64,000 nucleotides of DNA from Rhabditoides inermis. Its lineage: Eukaryota > Nematoda > Chromadorea > Rhabditida > Rhabditidae. Shown in pieces: positions 14,101 through 26,033 of the stretch. Location of the stretch: the NCBI GenBank assembly GCA_963966185.1, contig CAWZYM010000001.1, forward strand, positions 124,001-188,000, read 5' to 3'. The position numbers and the translations under genes are program-made. The notes beneath the pieces are model-generated. The model did no database searches and was not told the DNA's origin. It was given only the letters and a program-made list of their open reading frames with translations. The stretch's first letter is position 1. The number at the start of each line of letters is the position of its first letter.

Positions 14101-15457
14101 TTACCATTGTAAATGATCTCAAAAACTCTTTCTAGAACTTTGTTACCATACGGAGTGAAATTCGATACATGATGTTCATGCGAGTTAGCGAAACTATAAA
14201 AAAAATGTGACTGTGGCGATCAACGCCCAGTCGACAAACTGCGAGAGAGAAGGGATAAAGGTGATCAGTGAGTGAGAAAAGTTTCAAATTCCGAACACAG
14301 TCATGAATCTTCTATAAACTGGGCCTCTCCCGTTGGATCGACATCGATTGAGTGGATAGTATTTATGCACTTCATTGCCCTGTTTTGATGTAGCGATTTC
14401 ACACCCCTGTGGGGACGCATACTGTTTACCATTGTAAATGATCTCAAAAACCCTTTCTAGAACTTTGTTACCATACGGAGTGAAATTCGATACATGATGC
14501 TCTTGCGAGTTAGCGAAACTAGAAAAAATGAGACTGTGGCGATCAACGCCAAGAGAAAAGTTTCAAATTCCGAACACAGTCATGAATCTTCTATAAACTC
14601 GGCCTCTCCCGTTGGATCGACATCGATTGAGTGGATAGTATTTATGCACTTCATTGCCCTGTTTTGATGTAGCGATTTCACACCCCTGTGGGGACGCTTA
14701 CTGTTTACCATTGTAAATGATCTCAAAAACCCTTTCTAGAACTTTGTTACCATACGGAGTGAAATTCGATACATGATGCTCATGCGAGTTAGCGAAACTA
14801 GAAAAAATGAGACTGTGGCGATCAACGCCCAGTCGACAAACTGCGAGAGAGAAAGGATAAAGGTGATCAGGGAGTGAGAAAAGTTTCAATTCCGAACACA
14901 GTCATGAATCTTTGATAAACTGGGCTTCTCCCGTTGGATCGACATCGATTGAGTGGATAGTATTTATGCACTTCATTGCCCTGTTTTGATGTAGCGTTTT
15001 CACACCGCTGTGGGGACGCATACTGTTTACCATTGTGAATAATCTCAAAAACTCTTTCTAGAACTTTGTTACCATACGCAGTGAAATTCGATACATGATG
15101 CTCATGCGAGTTAGCGAAACTAGAAAAAAATGAGACTGCTGCGATCAACGCCCAGTCGACAAACTGCGAGAGAGAAGGGATAAAGGTGATCAGTGAGTGA
15201 GAAAAGTTTCAAATTCCGAACACAGTCATGAATCTTCTATAAACTGGGCCTCTCCCGTTGGATCGACATCGATCGAGTGGATAGTATTTATGCACTTCAT
15301 TGCCCTGTTTTGATGTAGCGATTTCACACCGCTGTCGGGACGCATACTGTTTACCATTGTAAATGATCTCAAAAACCCTTTCTAGAACTTTGTTACCATA
15401 CGGAGTGAAATTCGATACATGATGCTCATGCGAGTTAGCGAAACTAGAAAAAAATGA
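8162..15457 (+). repeat. 7.3 kb tandem duplication, copy 2
   Basis: This is the directly adjacent second copy of 866-8161. Rare markers are retained, including the CTGTCGGG change, the GATCGAGTGG change, the ACTGTGAGAGAG change and the ATGTTCATGCG change with its altered ACTATAAAAA. Just after its end the sequence no longer follows copy 1, so there are two copies and not three. Near identity implies a recent event, or an assembly duplication that long reads should confirm. Confidence 0.83.
12659..14552 (+). repeat. 6-monomer HOR unit, copy inside second 7.3 kb block
   Basis: It is the same as 5366-7259 at an offset of 7293 bp, with the same extra monomer. The short-monomer ends at 12659 and 14553 bracket it. 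The unit that follows (14553 onwards) is complete here, so the 6-monomer form is tandem in its own right. Confidence 0.85.
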
Positions 15458-17884
15458 GACTGTGGCGATCAACGCCCAGTCGACAAACTGTGAGAGAGAA
15501 AGGATAAAGGTGATCAGGGAGTGAGAAAAGTTTCAAATTCCGAACACAGTCATGAATCTTCTATAAACTGGGCCTCTCCCGTTGGATCGACACCGATTGA
15601 GTGGATAGTATTTATGCACTTCATTGCCCTGTTTTGATGTAGCGATTTCACACCGCTGTGGGGACGCATACTGTTTACCATTGTAAATGATCTCAAAAAC
15701 CCTTTCTAGAACTTTGTTACCATACGGAGTGAAATTCGATACATGATGCTCATGCGAGTTAGCGAAACTAGAAAAAATGAGACTGTGGCGATCAACGCCC
15801 AGTCGACAAACTGCGAGAGAGAAAGGATAAAGGTGATCAGTGAGTGAGAAAAGTTTCAAATTCCTAAAGTCATGAATCTTTTATAAACTGGGCCTCTCCC
15901 GTTGGATCGACATCGATTGAGTGGATAGTGTTTATGCACTTCATTGCCCTGTTTTGATGTAGCGATTTCACACCCCTGTGGGGACGCTTACTGTTTACCA
16001 TTGTAAATGATCTCAAAAACTCTTTCTAGAACTTTGTTACCATACGGAGTGAAATTCGATACATGATGTTCATGCGAGTTAGCGAAACTATAAAAAAAAT
16101 GTGACTGTGGCGATCAACGCCCAGTCGACAAACTGCGAGAGAGAAGGGATAAAGGTGATCAGTGAGTGAGAAAAGTTTCAAATTCCGAACACAGTCATGA
16201 ATCTTCTATAAACTGGGCCTCTCCCGTTGGATCGACATCGATTGAGTGGATAGTATTTATGCACTTCATTGCCCTGTTTTGATGTAGCGATTTCACACCG
16301 CTGTGGGGACGCATACTGTTTACCATTGTAAATGATCTCAAAAACCCTTTCTAGAACTTTGTTACCATACGGAGTGAAATTCGATACATGATGCTCATGC
16401 GAGTTAGCGAAACTAGAAAAAATGAGACTGTAGCGATCAACGCCCAGTCGACAAACTGCGAGAGAGAAAGGATAAAGGTGATCAGTGAGTGAGAAAAGTT
16501 TCAAATTCCTAAAGTCATGAATCTTTTATAAACTGGGCCTCTCCCGTTGGATCGACATCGATTGAGTGGATAGTGTTTATGCACTTCATTGCCCTGTTTT
16601 GATGTAGCGATTTCACACCCCTGTGGGGACGCTTACTGTTTACCATTGTAAATGATCTCAAAAACTCTTTCTAGAACTTTGTTACCATACGGAGTGAAAT
16701 TCGATACATGATGCTCATGCGAGTTAGCGAAACTAGAAAAAAATGTGACTGTGGCGATCAACGCCCAGTCGACAAACTGCGAGAGAGAAGGGATAAAGGT
16801 GATCAGTGAGTGAGAAAAGTTTCAAATTCCGAACACAGTCATGAATCTTCTATAAACTGGGCCTCTCCCGTTGGATCGACATCGATTGAGTGGATAGTAT
16901 TTATGCACTTCATTGCCCTGTTTTGATGTAGCGATTTCACACCCCTGTGGGGACGCATACTGTTTACCATTGTAAATGATCTCAAAAACCCTTTCTAGAA
17001 CTTTGTTACCATACGGAGTGAAATTCGATACATGATGCTCTTGCGAGTTAGCGAAACTAGAAAAAATGAGACTGTGGCGATCAACGCCAAGAGAAAAGTT
17101 TCAAATTCCGAACACAGTCATGAATCTTCTATAAACTCGGCCTCTCCCGTTGGATCGACATCGATTGAGTGGATAGTATTTATGCACTTCATTGCCCTGT
17201 TTTGATGTAGCGATTTCACACCCCTGTGGGGACGCTTACTGTTTACCATTGTAAATGATCTCAAAAACCCTTTCTAGAACTTTGTTACCATACGGAGTGA
17301 AATTCGATACATGATGCTCATGCGAGTTAGCGAAACTAGAAAAAATGAGACTGTGGCGATCAACGCCCAGTCGACAAACTGCGAGAGAGAAAGGATAAAG
17401 GTGATCAGGGAGTGAGAAAAGTTTCAATTCCGAACACAGTCATGAATCTTTGATAAACTGGCCCTCTCCCGTTGGATCGACATCGATTGAGTGGATAGTA
17501 TTTATGCACTTCATTGCCCTGTTTTGATGTAGCGTTTTCACACCGCTGTGGGGACGCATACTGTTTACCATTGTGAATAATCTCAAAAACTCTTTCTAGA
17601 ACTTTGTTACCATACGCAGTGAAATTCGATACATGATGCTCATGCGAGTTAGCGAAACTAGAAAAAAATGAGACTGTTGCGATCAACGCCCAGTCGACAA
17701 ACTGCGAGAGAGAAGGGATAAAGGTGATCAGTGAGTGAGAAAAGTTTCAAATTCCGAACACAGTCATGAATCTTTGATAAACTGGGCCTCTCCCGTTGGA
17801 TCGACATCGATTGAGTGGATAGTATTTATGCACTTCATTGCCCTGTTTTGATGTAGCGATTTCACACCGCTGTGGGGACGCATA

Positions 17885-19733
17885 CTGTTTACCATTGTAA
17901 ATGATCTCAAAAACCCTTTCTAGAACTTTGTTACCATACGGAGTGAAATTCGATACATGATGCTCATGCGAGTTAGCGAAACTAGAAAAAATGAGACTGT
18001 GGCGATCAACGCCCAGTCGACAAACTGCGAGAGAGAAAGGATAAAGGTGATCAGTGAGTGAGAAAAGTTTCAAATTCCTAAAGTCATGAATCTTTTATAA
18101 ACTGGGCCTCTCCCGTTGGATCGACATCGATTGAGTGGATAGTATTTATGCACTTCATTGCCCTGTTTTGATGTAGCGATTTCACACCCCTGTGGGGACG
18201 CTTACTGTTTACCATTGTAAATGATCTCAAAAACTCTTTCTAGAACTTTGTTACCATACGGAGTGAAATTCGATACATGATGCTCATGCGAGTTAGCAAA
18301 ACTAGAAAAAAATGTGACTGTGGCGATCAACGCCCAGTCGACAAACTGCGAGAGAGAAGGGATAAAGGTGATCAGTGAGTGAGAAAAGTTTCAAATTCCG
18401 AACACAGTCATGAATCTTCTATAAACTGGGCCTCTCCCGTTGGATCGACATCGATTGAGTGGATAGTATTTATGCACTTCATTGCCCTGTTTTGATGTAG
18501 CGATTTCACACCCCTGTGGGGACGCATACTGTTTACCATTGTAAATGATCTCAAAAACCCTTTCTAGAACTTTGTTACCATACGGAGTGAAATTCGATAC
18601 ATGATGCTCATGCGAGTTAGCGAAACTAGAAAAAAATGTGACTGTGGCGATCAACGCCCAGTCGACAAACTGCGAGAGAGAAGGGATAAAGGTGATCAGT
18701 GAGTGAGAAAAGTTTCAAATTCCGAACACAGTCATGAATCTTCTATAAACTGGGCCTCTCCCGTTGGATCGACATCGATTGAGTGGATAGTATTTATGCA
18801 CTTCATTGCCCTGTTTTGATGTAGCGATTTCACACCCCTGTGGGGACGCATACTGTTTACCATTGTAAATGATCTCAAAAACCCTTTCTAGAACTTTGTT
18901 ACCATACGGAGTGAAATTCGATACATGATGCTCTTGCGAGTTAGCGAAACTAGAAAAAATGAGACTGTGGCGATCAACGCCAAGAGAAAAGTTTCAAATT
19001 CCGAACACAGTCATGAATCTTCTATAAACTCGGCCTCTCCCGTTGGATCGACATCGATTGAGTGGATAGTATTTATGCACTTCATTGCCCTGTTTTGATG
19101 TAGCGATTTCACACCCCTGTGGGGACGCTTACTGTTTACCATTGTAAATGATCTCAAAAACCCTTTCTAGAACTTTGTTACCATACGGAGTGAAATTCGA
19201 TACATGATGCTCATGCGAGTTAGCGAAACTAGAAAAAATGAGACTGTGGCGATCAACGCCCAGTCGACAAACTGCGAGAGAGAAAGGATAAAGGTGATCA
19301 GGGAGTGAGAAAAGTTTCAATTCCGAACACAGTCATGAATCTTCTATAAACTGGGCCTCTCCCGTTGGATCGACATCGATTGAGTGGATAGTGTTTATGC
19401 ACTTCATTGCCCTGTTTTGATGTAGCGATTTCACACCCCTGTGGGGACGCTTACTGTTTACCATTGTAAATGATCTCAAAAACTCTTTCTAGAACTTTGT
19501 TACCATACGCAGTGAAATTCGATACATGATGCTCATGCGAGTTAGCGAAACTAGAAAAAAATGAGACTGTGGCGATCAACGCCAAGAGAAAAGTTTCAAA
19601 TTCCGAACACAGTCATGAATCTTCTATAAACTCGGCCTCTCCCGTTGGATCGACATCGATTGAGTGGATAGTATTTATGTACTTCATTGCCCTGTTTTGA
19701 TGTAGCGATTTCACACCCCTGTGGGGACGCTTA
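17885..19733 (+). repeat. 1849 bp tandem duplication, copy 1
   Basis: Markers from ~17885 recur 1849 bp downstream: the CCTAAAGTC monomer with TATTTATG, the GTTAGCAAAAC change and a short GCCAAGAG monomer. At the left limit (~17870) the copies differ (CCGCTGTGG with GCATACTG against CCCCTGTGG with GCTTACTG). Confidence 0.75.
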
Positions 19734-21582
19734 CTGTTTACCATTGTAAATGATCTCAAAAACCCTTTCTAGAACTTTGTTACCATACGGAGTGAAATTC
19801 GATACATGATGCTCATGCGAGTTAGCGAAACTAGAAAAAATGAGACTGTGGCGATCAACGCCCAGTCGACAAACTGCGAGAGAGAAAGGATAAAGGTGAT
19901 CAGTGAGTGAGAAAAGTTTCAAATTCCTAAAGTCATGAATCTTTTATAAACTGGGCCTCTCCCGTTGGATCGACATCGATTGAGTGGATAGTATTTATGC
20001 ACTTCATTGCCCTGTTTTGATGTAGCGATTTCACACCCCTGTGGGGACGCTTACTGTTTACCATTGTAAATGATCTCAAAAACTCTTTCTAGAACTTTGT
20101 TACCATACGGAGTGAAATTCGATACATGATGCTCATGCGAGTTAGCAAAACTAGAAAAAAATGTGACTGTGGCGATCAACGCCCAGTCGACAAACTGCGA
20201 GAGAGAAGGGATAAAGGTGATCAGTGAGTGAGAAAAGTTTCAAATTCCGAACACAGTCATGAATCTTCTATAAACTGGGCCTCTCCCGTTGGATCGACAT
20301 CGATTGAGTGGATAGTATTTATGCACTTCATTGCCCTGTTTTGATGTAGCGATTTCACACCCCTGTGGGGACGCATACTGTTTACCATTGTAAATGATCT
20401 CAAAAACCCTTTCTAGAACTTTGTTACCATACGGAGTGAAATTCGATACATGATGCTCATGCGAGTTAGCGAAACTAGAAAAAAATGTGACTGTGGCGAT
20501 CAACGCCCAGTCGACAAACTGCGAGAGAGAAGGGATAAAGGTGATCAGTGAGTGAGAAAAGTTTCAAATTCCGAACACAGTCATGAATCTTCTATAAACT
20601 GGGCCTCTCCCGTTGGATCGACATCGATTGAGTGGATAGTATTTATGCACTTCATTGCCCTGTTTTGATGTAGCGATTTCACACCCCTGTGGGGACGCAT
20701 ACTGTTTACCATTGTAAATGATCTCAAAAACCCTTTCTAGAACTTTGTTACCATACGGAGTGAAATTCGATACATGATGCTCTTGCGAGTTAGCGAAACT
20801 AGAAAAAATGAGACTGTGGCGATCAACGCCAAGAGAAAAGTTTCAAATTCCGAACACAGTCATGAATCTTCTATAAACTCGGCCTCTCCCGTTGGATCGA
20901 CATCGATTGAGTGGATAGTATTTATGCACTTCATTGCCCTGTTTTGATGTAGCGATTTCACACCCCTGTGGGGACGCTTACTGTTTACCATTGTAAATGA
21001 TCTCAAAAACCCTTTCTAGAACTTTGTTACCATACGGAGTGAAATTCGATACATGATGCTCATGCGAGTTAGCGAAACTAGAAAAAATGAGACTGTGGCG
21101 ATCAACGCCCAGTCGACAAACTGCGAGAGAGAAAGGATAAAGGTGATCAGGGAGTGAGAAAAGTTTCAATTCCGAACACAGTCATGAATCTTCTATAAAC
21201 TGGGCCTCTCCCGTTGGATCGACATCGATTGAGTGGATAGTGTTTATGCACTTCATTGCCCTGTTTTGATGTAGCGATTTCACACCCCTGTGGGGACGCT
21301 TACTGTTTACCATTGTAAATGATCTCAAAAACTCTTTCTAGAACTTTGTTACCATACGCAGTGAAATTCGATACATGATGCTCATGCGAGTTAGCGAAAC
21401 TAGAAAAAAATGAGACTGTGGCGATCAACGCCAAGAGAAAAGTTTCAAATTCCGAACACAGTCATGAATCTTCTATAAACTCGGCCTCTCCCGTTGGATC
21501 GACATCGATTGAGTGGATAGTATTTATGTACTTCATTGCCCTGTTTTGATGTAGCGATTTCACACCCCTGTGGGGACGCTTA
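19734..21582 (+). repeat. 1849 bp tandem duplication, copy 2
   Basis: This is the second copy of 17885-19733. It also shares the rare TATTTATGTACTTC change (seen at 19,67x and 21,52x). It diverges after ~21740, where GATCAGGGAG replaces GATCAGTGAG. Confidence 0.73.
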
Positions 21583-22123
21583 CTGTTTACCATTGTAAAT
21601 GATCTCAAAAACCCTTTCTAGAACTTTGTTACCATACGGAGTGAAATTCGATACATGATGCTCATGCGAGTTAGCGAAACTAGAAAAAATGAGACTGTGG
21701 CGATCAACGCCCAGTCGACAAACTGCGAGAGAGAAAGGATAAAGGTGATCAGGGAGTGAGAAAAGTTTCAATTCCGAACACAGTCATGAATCTTTGATAA
21801 ACTGGGCCTCTCCCGTTGGATCGACATCGATTGAGTGGATAGTATTTATGCACTTCATTGCCCTGTTTTGATGTAGCGATTTCACACCCCTGTGGGGACG
21901 CTTACTGTTTACCATTGTAAATGATCTCAAAAACTCTTTCTAGAACTTTGTTACCATACGGAGTGAAATTCGATACATGATGCTCATGCGAGTTAGCGAA
22001 ACTAGAAAAAAATGTGACTGTGGCGATCAACGCCCAGTCGACAAACTGCGAGAGAGAAGGGATAAAGGTGATCAGTGAGTGAGAAAAGTTTCAAATTCCG
22101 AACACAGTCATGAATCTTCTATA

Positions 22124-22165
22124 AACTGGTTTTGCACTTCATTGGTTTATGCACTTCATTGCCCT
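22124..22165 (+). repeat. Rearranged monomer with templated filler
   Basis: The normal text after ATAAACTGG (ending 22129) is missing for about 39 bp. In its place stand 16 bp that include GCACTTCATTG (22134-22144). The same 11 bases follow again in their normal place (22151-22161). A deletion filled by a copy of nearby sequence suggests template switching during break repair. Confidence 0.8.
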
Positions 22166-22595
22166 GTTTTGATGTAGCGATTTCACACCCCTGTGGGGAC
22201 GCTTACTGTTTACCATTGTAAATGATCTCAAAAACTCTTTCTAGAACTTTGTTACCATACGCAGTGAAATTCGATACATGATGCTCATGCGAGTTAGCGA
22301 AACTAGAAAAAAATGAGACTGTGGCGATCAACGCCCAGTCGACAAACTGCGAGAGAGAAGGGATAAAGGTGATCAGTGAGTGAGAAAAGTTTCAAATTCC
22401 GAACACAGTCATGAATCTTCTATAAACTGGGCCTCTCCCGTTGGATCGACATCGATTGAGTGGATAGTATTTATGCACTTCATTGCCCTGTTTTGATGTA
22501 GCGATTTCACACCCCTGTGGGGACGCATACTGTTTACCATTGTAAATGATCTCAAAAACCCTTTCTAGAACTTTGTTACCATACGGAGTGAAATT

Positions 22596-22621
22596 CGATA
22601 CATGATGCGATACATGATGCT
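22596..22621 (+). repeat. Second rearranged junction with 12 bp duplication
   Basis: CGATACATGATG stands twice back to back (22596-22607 and 22608-22619). The sequence then jumps to TTGGATCGAC of the next monomer, skipping about 150 bp. It has the same character as the break 470 bp upstream, so the two may be one complex event. Confidence 0.82.
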
Positions 22622-24280
22622 TGGATCGACATCGATTGAGTGGATAGTATTTATGCACTTCATTGCCCTGTTTTGATGTAGCGATTTCACACCCCTGTGG
22701 GGACGCATACTGTTTACCATTGTAAATGATCTCAAAAACCCTTTCTAGAACTTTGTTACCATACGGAGTGAAATTCGATACATGATGCTCTTGCGAGTTA
22801 GCGAAACTAGAAAAAATGAGACTGTGGCGATCAACGCCAAGAGAAAAGTTTCAAATTCCGAACACAGTCATGAATCTTCTATAAACTCGGCCTCTCCCGT
22901 TGGATCGACATCGATTGAGTGGATAGTATTTATGTACTTCATTGCCCTGTTTTGATGTAGCGATTTCACACCCCTGTGGGGACGCTTACTGTTTACCATT
23001 GTAAATGATCTCAAAAACCCTTTCTAGAACTTTGTTACCATACGGAGTGAAATTCGATACATGATGCTCATGCGAGTTAGCGAAACTAGAAAAAATGAGA
23101 CTGTGGCGATCAACGCCCAGTCGACAAACTGCGAGAGAGAAAGGATAAAGGTGATCAGGGAGTGAGAAAAGTTTCAATTCCGAACACAGTCATGAATCTT
23201 TGATAAACTGGGCCTCTCCCGTTGGATCGACATCGATTGAGTGGATAGTATTTATGCACTTCATTGCCCTGTTTTGATGTAGCGTTTTCACACCGCTGTG
23301 GGGACGCATACTGTTTACCATTGTGAATAATCTCAAAAACTCTTTCTAGAACTTTGTTACCATACGCAGTGAAATTCGATACATGATGCTCATGCGAGTT
23401 AGCGAAACTAGAAAAAAAATGAGACTGCTGCGATCAACGCCCAGTCGACAAACTGCGAGAGAGAAGGGATAAAGGTGATCAGTGAGTGAGAAAAGTTTCA
23501 AATTCCGAACACAGTCATGAATCTTCTATAAACTGGGCCTCTCCCGTTGGATCGACATCGATCGAGTGGATAGTATTTATGCACTTCATTGCCCTGTTTT
23601 GATGTAGCGATTTCACACCGCTGTCGGGACGCATACTGTTTACCATTGTAAATGATCTCAAAAACCCTTTCTAGAACTTTGTTACCATACGGAGTGAAAT
23701 TCGATACATGATGCTCATGCGAGTTAGCGAAACTAGAAAAAATGAGACTGTGGCGATCAACGCCCAGTCGACAAACTGTGAGAGAGAAAGGATAAAGGTG
23801 ATCAGGGAGTGAGAAAAGTTTCAAATTCCGAACACAGTCATGAATCTTCTATAAACTGGGCCTCTCCCGTTGGATCGACATCGATCGAGTGGATAGTATT
23901 TATGCACTTCATTGCCCTGTTTTGATGTAGCGATTTCACACCGCTGTCGGGACGCATACTGTTTACCATTGTAAATGATCTCAAAAACCCTTTCTAGAAC
24001 TTTGTTACCATACGGAGTGAAATTCGATACATGATGCTCATGCGAGTTAGCGAAACTAGAAAAAATGAGACTGTGGCGATCAACGCCCAGTCGACAAACT
24101 GTGAGAGAGAAAGGATAAAGGTGATCAGGGAGTGAGAAAAGTTTCAAATTCCGAACACAGTCATGAATCTTCTATAAACTGGGCCTCTCCCGTTGGATCG
24201 ACACCGATTGAGTGGATAGTATTTATGCACTTCATTGCCCTGTTTTGATGTAGCGATTTCACACCGCTGTGGGGACGCAT

Positions 24281-24290
24281 ACTGTAACTA
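24281..24290 (+). repeat. Internal deletion junction in a monomer near the array edge
   Basis: GCATACTGT (ending 24285) is followed directly by AACTAGAAA. About 120 bp that normally hold the TCTAGA site and the GATGCTCATGCGAG region are absent. It lies 345 bp from the end of the left array. Confidence 0.85.
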
Positions 24291-24630
24291 GAAAAAAATG
24301 AGACTGTGGCGATCAACGCCCAGTCGACAAACTGCGAGAGAGAAAGGATAAAGGTGATCAAGGAGTGAGAAAAGTTTCAAATTCCGAACACAGTCATGAA
24401 TCTTTGATAAACTGGGCCTCTCCCGTTGGATCGACATCGATTGAGTGGATAGTATTTATGCACTTCATTGCCCTGTTTTGATGTAGCGATTTCACACCCC
24501 TGTGGGGACGCATACTGTTTACCATTGTAAATGATCTCAAAAACTCTTTCTAGAACTTTGTTACCATACGGAGTGAAATTCGATACATGATGCTCATGCG
24601 AGTTAGCGAAACTAGAAAAAATGAGACTGT

Positions 24631-24956
24631 CGTTTTCTTTCTATTAATCATTCTCGTTTTTGTATTTAGCGACATAACCACATTGGTATTCGGATTATGT
24701 GGAATGGGACCAGTATTCCTTTCCGCTGCCTCGTCAACCTCCATTTTAGATTGTAAATCCAAAAAAAAAAACGCGTCATCAAATTGTTGAATAAATTACG
24801 CTTCTCATCAATAGATATGTTTTTCATATTTAACACAGAATCTCGGGAAGCGCGTGCCTGATTCAAAATGTCAGCTCTCTCCAACTGTGAGGAGAGATCA
24901 ACACGTGGAGCCAAACGAAGTTGGCGAAAGCGTTTCATTTTCCACGCACCGACCAC
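24631..24956 (-). pseudogene. Broken ORF, possible Polinton/Maverick-type accessory gene remnant
   Basis: On the minus strand an open frame starts near 24956 with a basic Arg/Lys-rich beginning, continues as a charged helical stretch, and reaches an 11-A tract (24761-24771). There the frame that stays hydrophilic shifts. Before the tract one frame looks coding; after it the other frame (24762 to 24631) does, with acidic and Asn/Pro-rich residues. The second frame runs straight into satellite at 24630, so the 3' end is lost. The layout, a basic start followed by a helix-rich segment with a Lys-Arg-Asn-Leu-Phe motif, reminds me of short ORFs beside capsid genes in Polinton/Maverick or adintovirus-type elements. 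This is a weak family call from pattern only. It is not functional as it stands. Confidence 0.35.
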
Positions 24957-25146
24957 CTAGTGTAGAGAGAGAAAATCAACAATGCTCCTCATCATTCCAT
25001 TAATTCTTAAAGACACCGCAACTGGACAGACCCGATGGGAACACTCGAATGACTGCGATCCCGCGTGTACGCCTCCTCTCTCCTGCATCGAGCTTGCTTC
25101 GTGAGTTATGAGAATGTTTCATATACTTAAATATGCATGATAGGGG
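24957..25146. other. Spacer without recognised feature
   Basis: I see no open frame worth reporting, no repeat and no RNA gene here. A long minus-strand frame from 25386 to 25000 crosses it, but it is low complexity in His, Ser and Gln and antisense to a better plus-strand candidate, so I treat it as a chance frame. Confidence 0.5.
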
Positions 25147-25272
25147 TAACTGGACGATTGGTGCTTGTGTGTGTGCCCGCTGTTGCGAGATCTGGACACA
25201 ATAAGCTTGAATGTCATCACCCATGAGTTGAAGAGGGATATCAAGAACGCTGTGGAGAATCACCATGCGTAG

Positions 25273-25419
25273 ATGATGGATAGAATGGTGGAGGCAGAGT
25301 TGATGAAGACACTCGCTATTGTGTTTGCTATCTCTACAGTTGTTCTGATCGTAGTAGCTGCTGTCTGTGCCTGTGTGCTCACCCACCTAGCAAATCGCCT
25401 CCAACGTCGTCGCCACTAG
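25273..25419 (+). CDS. Small single-membrane-span protein ORF (48 aa), copy 1
   Basis: The ORF opens with two Met codons and ends at TAG. Residues 1-12 are charged, residues 13-37 form one strong hydrophobic span rich in Ala, Val, Ile and Leu with two Cys, and the tail is basic (ends Arg-Arg-Arg-His). This is the shape of a single-pass membrane protein with a basic cytosolic end. The frame is also open upstream from a TAA at 25147 to a TAG at 25270-25272. Those 41 codons are charged and helical, so the original protein may have been longer and is now broken by that stop. Its family is unknown to me. It overlaps the 3' end of the minus-strand remnant at 25387-25783. Lack of a visible promoter and the short length keep confidence low. 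Confidence 0.35.
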   Translation: MMDRMVEAELMKTLAIVFAISTVVLIVVAAVCACVLTHLANRLQRRRH

Positions 25420-25783
25420 CACAGGTACCACCACGTTGCCTACCCTACCCCATTCACTCCGTGCCTTATCAGCTGTTCTAATTTTGGATAACAATTTTAA
25501 TATCTTAACATGTTTTAAAAGTGTATTCTTATGTTTTCGACCAAGTCTTATTCTCTTCATTTCCAAGCATGTTATAAATAATCTCAATTAGTATACCCAG
25601 TTTTCCGTTATTTGCTGCGCTCAGCACCTTACTATCATTCATATCACTTTGTAGAAATCTAATATGACGCCTTATACGACCGCACATGTTGAACACTCTA
25701 TTAGATATGACAGAATGGAAAAGATACTTGTTCCAGAAAAGTTTATCAAGAAAATGATTAGACAAAAACACGACATCAAACAA
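25387..25783 (-). pseudogene. Frame-broken remnant, possible Polinton/Maverick-type short ORF, copy 1
   Basis: Two minus-strand frames overlap: one open from 25783 to 25529, the other from 25587 to 25387. The first carries an aromatic and basic N-terminal part and then a helix ending near an Ile-Ile-Tyr-Asn motif. The second carries a Lys/His-rich helix (RKHKNTLLKH), a Leu/Lys helix and a Gly/Val-rich hydrophobic tail. The natural reading would need a frame change in the 25529-25587 overlap, so the gene is broken. The order, amphipathic helix, basic helix, then a hydrophobic Gly/Val tail, resembles small ORFs found near capsid genes of Polinton/Maverick and adintovirus-type elements. I cannot confirm this without a profile search. 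Both fragments of this kind lie on the same strand, as expected if they came from one element. Confidence 0.35.
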
Positions 25784-25838
25784 ACGCTAAAACGGCTCAT
25801 AAACAAAGCACAAATATGATCACGATTAACGATAAAAT

Positions 25839-25899
25839 AGAGAGAGGGAGCGTGAAAGAGAGTGAGAGGGGGAAGGGAGAGAGAAGAGGGAGAGAGAGA

Positions 25900-25933
<34 letters not shown>

Positions 25934-25965
25934 GAAAAAGTGTGTGAGAGGGAAAAAGTGTGTGA

Positions 25966-26015
<50 letters not shown>

Positions 26016-26018
26016 AAG
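25839..26018 (+). repeat. (GA)n/(GT)n microsatellite, copy 1
   Basis: About 180 bp of almost pure purine GA repeat holds short GT runs and two GGGAAAAAGTGTGTGAGA repeats. Arg/Glu-rich open frames across it are artefacts of the repeat. Such mirror-like purine tracts can adopt triplex structure. Confidence 0.95.
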
Positions 26019-26033
26019 GACTATATGATGGGA

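Larger units (their letters stand above)
1..24630 (+). repeat. Left satellite array, ~324 bp monomer, head to tail
   Basis: The sequence restarts every 321-324 bp at the same landmark (GTGAGAAAAGTTTCAAATTCC), with interspersed 280-281 bp short monomers. All monomers lie in one orientation. Landmarks inside each unit are an ATCGACATCGATTGAG block, a TCTAGA site, a poly-A tract of six to eight A, and CGATCAACGCCCAGTCGAC near the end. Monomers differ mainly by point changes and small indels. Variants recur in a fixed order, which gives higher-order repeats. The array ends abruptly at 24630 inside a monomer, after GAGACTGT. Such arrays are typical of centromeric or heterochromatic satellite DNA; that location is an inference. 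No real gene was found inside. Confidence 0.98.

Noticed and set aside
1..24630. Dozens of minus-strand ORFs of 63-108 codons repeating the same sequence
   Set aside because: They follow the satellite period, start and stop with single-base or poly-A length changes, and lack any gene context. They arise because 324 is divisible by three.
1..24630. CRISPR-like direct repeats
   Set aside because: The repeats are contiguous 324 bp units without short unique spacers, and no cas genes are present.
25000..25386. 128-codon minus-strand ORF
   Set aside because: The composition is His/Ser/Gln-rich with no recognisable fold, it crosses the duplication start, and it is antisense to the membrane-span ORF, which looks more like protein.
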